From Suillus spraguei (lineage: Eukaryota; Basidiomycota; Agaricomycetes; Boletales; Suillaceae), in assembly GCA_016800925.1 (NCBI GenBank), contig JABCPU010000129.1:1-64000 (forward strand): a stretch of 64,000 nucleotides of DNA. Direction: 5' to 3'. Position 1 is the stretch's first letter. Each line of letters begins with the position of its first letter. The notes beneath the pieces were generated by a model. That model was not told the DNA's origin and searched no databases. It saw only the letters and a program-made list of their open reading frames with translations. The position numbers and the translations under genes are program-made. This document shows positions 57,575-64,000 of the stretch, piece after piece.

Positions 57575-58338
57575 CTAAAGTTCACAGTGTGTCATCGTCT
57601 CTGACAAGTCATCTACCTGCGACCACAGGTCATCCGAGTCTGAGGACCAAGAGGGGGAAGGTGGGGATGGGGACGGCCAGAAAGGACCGCCCGGAATTGG
57701 GACTGCCCGGACTCTACCTTCATTGTATTGTACAGTATATACTTCAAGCGCCTTCTGGAACGAAGGATACCACTTCTGAATGTTACCACTAACAAAGTGG
57801 GTGCGTTCAGCCACATCAGCCCTAATATGAGCGTCAGTATTATTGTAAGTGAAAGTACAATACAACGCCTACCAGTGGTAGAATATGCCGACTTCTTGAC
57901 CGACCGTGATTACCCAGAACCCTTCGGCTTCCAAACCAGCATGTGGTGGTATGATATCGCCAGGCTTGGGAACCTGCGTGGCTGGCAATGAAGGAAGGGC
58001 GACACTTGTAGGAGATTGCGAGTGTGATGACGAGCTTAAAGGTACCAGAGGGTCTTGTGCACGGAGCTGGTAGAATCAGGCACTGGGATAGTTTGATTGA
58101 CAAGCGAGGCATTCGTGTGCGATGCTTTGGAAAGGGTGATGCTCTCTTCAACAGTCTTGCGCTTCCAGGTAATTGTGTCCAATGCTGAACCTATTCGGGA
58201 GTGTGACCATGCGGTTTTTTATCAGATGTGATAGACTTGCGACCCACCTGATACAGTCATGTCTTCAAGCAACTGGCGCAAGTCCTGGACATGATCATTG
58301 CGGCGGGAGGCGACAGATGACGAGGAATTCTGTGACAT
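57575..58338 (-). CDS. KDZ cargo protein with RNase H1 N-terminal / viroplasmin-like domain
   Basis: Starts at 58338 (MSQNSSSSVASRRNDHVQDL), with a coiled N-terminal helix, a Ser/Pro/Thr-rich middle (SSSHSQSPTSVALPSLPATQ), and then EAEGFWVITVGQEVGIFYHW followed after an intron by VAERTHFVSGNIQKWYPSFQ and ALEVYTVQYNEGRVRAVP. This is the fold found at the N-terminus of RNase H1 and in viroplasmin-type proteins (Y/W-V-V-x-x-G-x-x-x-G-I-F, ... W-x-x-A..., aromatic, then A-x-x-Y), which binds RNA-DNA hybrids or dsRNA. No RNase H catalytic domain follows; the protein ends in an acidic tail (SWSSDSDDLWSQVDDLSE). Its role in transposition or silencing is unknown. Confidence 0.65.
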
Positions 58339-58467
58339 GGTGGATGTGAGAAACTTAAGGAAGGAAACGATTAGTCGAACAAGGGGGAATAGATGGAGAT
58401 GTGCATGAATAACGTTTATGATTAGTCACACATAGCCCAATATCCAGAGGACGTATCCATACCTGAC

Positions 58468-61400
58468 TTGTCTGAAAAGAAAAGAAAAATGCGGAATTCA
58501 GGAGGACGTCAAACACAACGAGTTCGCACTAACCTCTCTTTGCGGTCTATCCGTCGCATAGGTTCCTTGCGAGATAAGGATGGCCTTCCCGCCAATGGTG
58601 CATCGAAACTGGTGAAACATAGAGCGTTAGTTCTGCAAGCAGCCAGCTATAAACAGCGGCGGGAGGCTCGCCTACAAGGTAAGTGTCCAGGCACTCACAA
58701 AGCCAGAACAAAGAAAAACACTGACTTGGTTTAAAGAAATGACAGCTAATGAGCGCAAAGCTCTGGAAGGTCTCAGAAATCCCCCGACTTTCCCACCTGG
58801 CGTTGACGAGGACTTCGAAGATCTCAATTTCAACTTTGGTGATGTATGCGATGGTACTGACACACTCCCCATCAGCCACGCTGGTGGGGAGTTCGAAGAC
58901 CTGGCGAGAGGTGTTATGGGTGAAGTCTGGCGATTGTGAGTGCGTTTTAGTAGACAGTCAGCGATTTACACGCACATCAGAAAGGATAGAGATAATGCTC
59001 ACAGGGTTCAACGTATCGACAATCGCACACGGCGTGATCGTGTTCTATGGAGGAATGTCGCTTTCAATGAGCAAATACAAGTGATGAGCGAAGCATACCT
59101 TATATGGAGCCTTGAGAAATCACAGAAGGGCTTCAGGAACTTTTTTGAACGCCTACGCAGCGAAGAGACGGATGAAGTGATTGACTTTAATGCTGGCCAA
59201 TGGCCAGTGACTGTGATAGATGCATTTTGTGAGTCACCTTCGATGTTTATTATCTTACGGTTTTAACGTCATTTGTTGTACAGTCGCTGAGAAAGTGATA
59301 CTTAAAATATCGTCAACAGACCATACAATCGCCTCTGCAATGGTTCGTCAAGGTGTTATACCTTGCTCTCCAATATCGCCAGTCGCGGGCATAACATCAG
59401 AAGCCCTTGAATTGTATTGTGTGACGCACCTCAGGAGCCCTCATTTATCAATTCAAGCATTTGTTAAAACCATGTGCGATCTACACGGGGTAAATGTTCT
59501 CACTTCAAGTTCTATGGTACTCCATGCTAAACACATTCAGATTGAATTCCATCGACACCTCTCACGTCAATTTTCAATCGCACTGGACATATATCTTCAA
59601 ATTCAACGGGTTGTGGCCTCACTCGTAACAGAATCACTCCGACGCGACTCGCCTGACTGGCGCCTCAAACACGCTTGTCCTGCGTGCACTTACATACTAA
59701 CTAACGAAGAACAACTACGCTTCAAAATTCTCTATGCCATGGACGGGAATGATTCGTTAAAACGAATTCTACGACGCTCACTTGACGATGACGACGACTC
59801 TCTTGGAATATCATCCGAGCTTCCCACCGCCCAGCTACTTGTCAGTGACCGTTACCTGTCTCGTAATTTCGTAGATCAGTTTGCACACGATACTGCATGT
59901 GCTACTGGGGACAATGTGAGTGATTGACGCAGAGCTTTTGTAGAAATAACTAATATCGATCAGAGACCGGCAGAGAACTCATGCGAAGGCCGATGGAAGA
60001 ACATGGATGACACAAAGACGAAAAAAGCATGGGGTATATATGACGAAACTGGTGTCTTTATCGCTGTGTGCCGCCATGGCTTTTGTTTACTGATCACGGA
60101 CATGGTGCAGAGCGGGGAGCTGTGAGTAATATATACTTTTACTTAATATTCCTGACAGGTGTGTTCTTATAGCCAAAATACCCCCTAGCTGTTGTTGCCA
60201 AATTGCTGGATGCATTTGGTGACCGTTTGGGCGGTGGTTATGATATCGGCTGTCAGTTCCAGGCTACTCTTGACAACAGCCTTCTTGGACCCCTTGCGCG
60301 TTCGTTACGTCATACCCTCCTTGTTGGCGCATTTCATGGACATGCGCACAGGCGGTTATGTCAGCTCTTTTCTTTGACGACTTACATCAAGGGCCTTGGG
60401 ATTGAAGACCTGGAGACTTGTGAGCGAACGTTCTCAAAGTCGAATTCGCTCGCATCAGCTCTAAGGTATACTACCGTGTTCCATCGTCAACAAGCCATAG
60501 ATTCATACTTTGAGCATAACGACGAGTTTGAGGTCTACGGCAATCTTTGTAAGTCGGTCTTTTATTATACATGAGCTGTTGCTGATGTAATTATTTGATG
60601 GCTAGCAAATTTCTTGCACCAGCAACTATAAGCAAGCTCTCGATATCCTGGCAAATGGCGAGGCTATCCTACCAAAGGTTATGGAAGATCTGGGAGTCGA
60701 GGACGAGAGCACTTTTGAACTTGGCTTGAAGACGAGAAAGTCTACCTTAAGGGTCTAACGCGAGAGCCCGAAGACGAGACGCTTCACATGGAGTACTGGC
60801 AAAGATTAGTGAATCTCAGGGCGAGCCAGTAAGTTTTACTTTTGGTATACGTATTTTGTAGCTACTGATACCTCCCTCAAACAGGATTGCTCTCGATGCA
60901 GCAACGAACATGTTTGGAACGCACTCTCAGCACGATCCTCTATCATACGATGCGGACATTAGTAATACACGTATATCTGAAAACACGCGGCGCCATGCTC
61001 TCGAGGACTACGAGAGAAATTTGAAGTTGGTTCAAGCACTAGAACACAATCTCGGGATCAACAATCGCTGGGTTCCAGAAGATGGAGAGTGGCAGAAGGT
61101 GGGGAGACTTGTGGCTAATAGAAAGTATCAACGTGCACTGGACCGTCTAGAAGGATTGGTCGTTGCTCGTATATTGAACTTGCAAAGATGAACAGGGCAG
61201 GGACAGGTGCGTTCAAGTCAAGCTTGACTTGTTTTAGCTAATTCTACTCATGTTCAAGGTTACAAACTACGAAAACACATTGCAAGGGCTTTGCAGACGC
61301 GTTCCGCTGCCATCAGATCCGCCCTCAACACATACAATAACCTCGCCAGCACAGTGTACCCTCCCCGGCAAATGCTTAAGTGGGAGGAGGTCGTCGAGTA

Positions 61401-62000
61401 TGCCTTTCTCGCCGACTTCGACCTGCTGCGTAACACACGCTTCGATATTTCTTCATTACCTTGGTCTTCACCAGCAGCTCGGAGCGCAATGGATCTTTAT
61501 TTTAAGATGTGTCGAGTACGCGAGGAGATTTGTCGTCTGAACATTGAGGTTCGCCGTCTGGTGACTTATATACGAGACGAAGATAAGTATCTGCGGGAGT
61601 GCGAAGATCGACTCACGGTTGCTAACCCAGCCCTTGCCCATCAAATTGCTATACATCGGAACGTTTGAGGCCGGTTCAACTTCCGTCATCTAAACCGGCT
61701 TCACGATATATCAAAGCTCCCTGGTTTCACAGGTACACTAGTACCTGGTGTAAGTGCTTGCATGGGCGCTGGAGACAGTGCCAGCTTGCCAGATCCCATA
61801 TTCCTGCCAGTATGTTTGCTGCCCTCGCTGTGCATGACCCATCATCTCCTGTAGGCGCGGATACCCAGGAGGAACTAGATGAAGAAGAGGTGGCCGAGGA
61901 GGTGGCCGAAGAAACCTCGAGAAGTTTGCAGGACATCGTCCTCATCACTGATGACTTCTCGCAGCTCGAGGTTCTTGACAGTGGTGAGGTGGAAGAATAG
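58468..62000 (+). pseudogene. KDZ transposase, multi-exon, with apparent frame breaks
   Basis: N-terminal basic exon (58468-58680), an acidic exon with NPPTFPPGVDEDFEDLNFNF, then RRDRVLWRNVAFNEQIQVMS. The catalytic region contains CEGRWKNMDDTKTKKAWGIY, YPLAVVAKLLDAFG, GGGYDIGCQFQATL, LVGAFHGHAHRRLCQL, IKGLGIEDLETCERTFSKSN and SVFHRQQ-like text, all in the order of KDZ transposases. The C-terminal exon (61291-61668) has RVREEICRLNIEVRRLVTYI, and a later exon reads LPGFTGTLVPG. An extra C near 60619 and a missing base near 60717 compensate each other 100 bp apart, and the junction before KYPLAVV at about 60178 does not keep frame with the preceding GT donor. Either the gene is damaged or the sequence has small errors. 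Confidence 0.8.
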
Positions 62001-62347
62001 TCTAGTTTACTCATCATATTTGTTGGAATGCACTTTGCTTATGCTTACTGTAAAAATGCGCCTCTGATATGCATGATTTAAGGAGCTCATCGTGTACGAC
62101 GGCGGGCACGAAGGTTCACACGGCGGCGCATGATAGCCGAAGCCAGGAACGACATGACGGGCGCATGATAGCCGGAGCCAGGAACGTTAACGCCGACGTC
62201 CCACCTAGAGCTGCTGTTATTATAAGTCACTCTTTATCCAAGATTTATTGAAGGAGGCTTGCAAACGCTGGAACTGTGTCATTTTAGACGTGCTAGCCCT
62301 ATCTATTATCACGTCTAATTAGACGCAATATGTGGGAGTCACAGGTG

Positions 62348-62820
62348 TATCACATCGTACGATTCTCATTTCTATTTTATGATTGGTTAGTAGTTTCAAA
62401 CTCAGTTTACATCTCAGTTTCAATATGTGTATATAGTTAGCTAGTTTCGCTGTAGTAGTTCTTTAGTTCAAACCTCTTGTATCTACCTAGTAGCAATCCA
62501 AGATGTCCTTGCTCCTCTCTCTTCTTTTGTGATAACCTTAGTTTGAGTCCTAGTCTCTGCCCTTGCGTTAATTCGTTGTGGGTTGTGACACCCTTGGGAC
62601 AGGAAATAAACTACTAATTGATTTTCATTCATTTTCCTCATTTTACAATAGTAACCTCATTCACTTGGAACTCATTTACACACAATCAGCTAATCCTAGA
62701 CTGTCTTTACCCAATAGTTTATTTTGCCTTTGACTCTATGAAAATCCATAGTGCTACCTGGGTCCTACATGCGATTTTTTCCGCTTGTGTGTGCGCGATT
62801 TGTGTGTGCGTGCATGAAAG
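62348..62820. other. AT-rich region right of the KDZ transposon
   Basis: No gene is supported. It contains TATATAG near 62432 and a pyrimidine-rich stretch ending GTTGTGACACCCTTGGGACA near 62585-62604, reminiscent of the end of an LTR followed by a primer site, but no partner end was found. Confidence 0.35.
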
Positions 62821-63354
62821 TTGTGCATGCACATGATTTATTCATTGTCCATTTGGCCCACCATAGTGGGCACATTTTTTCTCATGACAATGGTGGACAC
62901 GACACATTGCTGCGCACTCAAACCACTCACTGCTCAGACACTTCTACGATGGCAAGAGCCCTTGTTTGGTCAACTCCAACAGTTGAGACTTACTCACCAA
63001 AGGCATCTAGATGCTGACCGGCGCCAACACAAGCATCTGCACATGTGGGAGACAGATGAGCAGCGGGGCTCCCCCATCCCTGCATCACCCAGGAACACAC
63101 CATCCCCCGAATTAGCTGGATTGCACCCAGGCCCAGCTATCAACGACTATGTGCAAGAACCTCAGCATGATGTCGAGATCAGGTACCGGATGGAAGTAGA
63201 AGATCAATACGACGGCAACGATGACGATGACAAAAACAATTGGGAAGGTGTCATTTACGAAAGGAAGGTGATGGGCATGTCAGCTCGGATGATGAAGAAA
63301 ACGCTTATCGGTATACCTGCCCCAAGAAGATGCTGTCGAGAAGGAAGATGGTGA
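62821..63354 (+). CDS. Hypothetical acidic protein
   Basis: A 177-codon open frame. The better-looking part is the segment starting LLRWQEPLFGQLQQLRLTHQ, then a polar stretch (RQHKHLHMWETDEQRGSP), Pro-rich text and an acidic run (EVEDQYDGNDDDDKNNWEG). After about 63290 a different frame seems more coding-like (RRKMVMKITDILMRS), so a frame break or splice is possible. It could belong to a Plavaka-type transposon or be a free gene; I do not recognise it. Confidence 0.35.
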   Translation: MCMHMIYSLSIWPTIVGTFFLMTMVDTTHCCALKPLTAQTLLRWQEPLFGQLQQLRLTHQRHLDADRRQHKHLHMWETDEQRGSPIPASPRNTPSPELAGLHPGPAINDYVQEPQHDVEIRYRMEVEDQYDGNDDDDKNNWEGVIYERKVMGMSARMMKKTLIGIPAPRRCCREGRW

Positions 63355-64000
63355 TGAAAATAACGGACATTCTGATGAGGAGCGAGATCTTGATGAGGGT
63401 GCGGACAGGCCGTTACTGCTAGTAAGGTCAAGTGGTAACGGCCTTGTCGGCATTTACCTCACTCTTTCTAGTGCTTATTGCTATTGCTGCGGCAATTACA
63501 TCCGAGTCTTAAACATAGCTCTACAATTCCAAGGTTCAGTTCTATGATCCAGTTTCTGTTTGCAGGGGTGACCCCTCTGTTACTAAGAACTCGGCCTCTC
63601 ATCACCACTTTTACTGGGGTGGCGAACTCAGACTGTGACTCGGACGCATGTGGTAGAGCGACTTATATTAGAGAAGTTTTGAAACTATTACCGGTGTCCG
63701 AGCCACTTGCTGGAGCTGTGACAGATCATCAACACTATGGTAACTGTCTGAGGATGTCTGTTCACTCACAGTATACAGCAAGTTCATCAAGTAGGTGGGG
63801 CGAAGGCGTGCCCATCCATAACGTGAAAAAAGAATTGATCTGCATATCAACACGCCATGGCTCAACATAGGTTACACGCGTGGGACGAGCGTCTGTACGG
63901 AACTTTTATGTAGCATTAACAAGTGATTGCTCCTCGTCGTTGTCAACAGCATTGACAGGAGAGTAGCACTGTAAAAAATCTTTGATCATGACCCTTGGGG
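63355..64000. other. Window end without supported gene
   Basis: A 130-codon plus frame (63478-63870) shows no motif. The stretch may contain the rest of the gene beginning before it, cut off by the window end. Confidence 0.35.

Larger units (their letters stand above)
52979..62347. mobile_element. KDZ (Kyakuja-Dileera-Zisupton) DNA transposon, 9.4 kb, four genes
   Basis: Bounded by ~300 bp inverted repeats: 52979-53278 and 62049-62347, starting CACCTGTGACTCCCAC. I see only about two differences between the arms. Inside are a minus-strand accessory gene, a small plus-strand gene, a minus-strand gene with an RNase H1-type hybrid-binding domain, and the plus-strand KDZ transposase, plus two minisatellites. 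This gene set and the spacing resemble KDZ elements of Agaricomycetes. An 8-base target duplication was looked for at both ends and not found. The near-identical arms indicate recent movement, although the transposase frame has apparent breaks. Confidence 0.85.

Noticed and set aside
52971..62355. Target-site duplication for the KDZ element
   Set aside because: The eight bases on the left (ATTCCCAC) and right (TATCACAT) do not match; no duplication claimed.
1..64000. CRISPR arrays, bacterial operons, rRNA and tRNA genes
   Set aside because: Introns and gene families are those of a basidiomycete; the regular arrays are minisatellites in a transposon, and no tRNA or rRNA was recognised by eye.

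Overview
The window looks like a genomic scaffold of a basidiomycete fungus, most likely an Agaricomycete. Genes are split by many 45-60 bp GT-AG introns. Several families typical of mushroom-forming fungi are present: DUF6593, DUF6533-type seven-helix membrane proteins, secreted polyporopepsin-like aspartic proteases, expanded tyrosine-kinase-like (TKL) kinases, WD40 proteins and a KDZ transposon. I could not assign a genus.

Layout. 0-6 kb is a nest of transposable elements: a broken Ty3/gypsy gag-pol fragment, then a repeat split by a PIF/Harbinger element (16 bp inverted ends, TTA target duplication), which is itself split by a solo LTR with a perfect GATTG duplication. 6-15.7 kb is repeat-rich and holds one intact six-exon aspartic protease gene, a candidate solo LTR and a 1.36 kb element with ~88 bp inverted ends. 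15.7-17.8 kb is a conserved-looking 653-residue gene of unknown function. 18-29.6 kb is a kinase cluster: a frameshifted DUF6593 gene, a two-kinase-domain gene (TK-A), and a tandem segmental duplication carrying two decayed single-domain kinases plus a third decayed kinase. 31.7-37.1 kb is ordinary genic sequence: DUF6593, the autophagy lipase ATG15 and a DUF6533-like membrane protein. 38.2-39.5 kb is a second copy of the ATG15 tail carrying an LTR-like insertion. 39.7-46.4 kb is a second kinase locus: a gene with a pseudokinase domain followed by an active-looking kinase domain (TK-B), flanked by two WD40 genes. 47.7-49.2 kb is a 1.5 kb DNA transposon with 211 bp inverted repeats. 49.7-51.2 kb is a second aspartic protease with one disabling frameshift. 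53.0-62.3 kb is a 9.4 kb KDZ transposon with ~300 bp nearly identical inverted repeats and four genes.

The most distinctive feature is the pair of tandem-kinase genes. TK-B has a degenerate first domain (HGN in place of HGD/HRD, GFS in place of DFG) and an intact second domain, an arrangement formally like animal JAK kinases. TK-A has the opposite order: an intact first domain and a second domain lacking the catalytic Asp. All four domains share the same 31-nt and 38-nt exon pair around the catalytic loop, which indicates descent by duplication of one exon-intron template. The idea that the pseudokinase halves regulate the active halves is my inference.

All exon coordinates were read by eye from splice signals and frame continuity. 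No searches were run.
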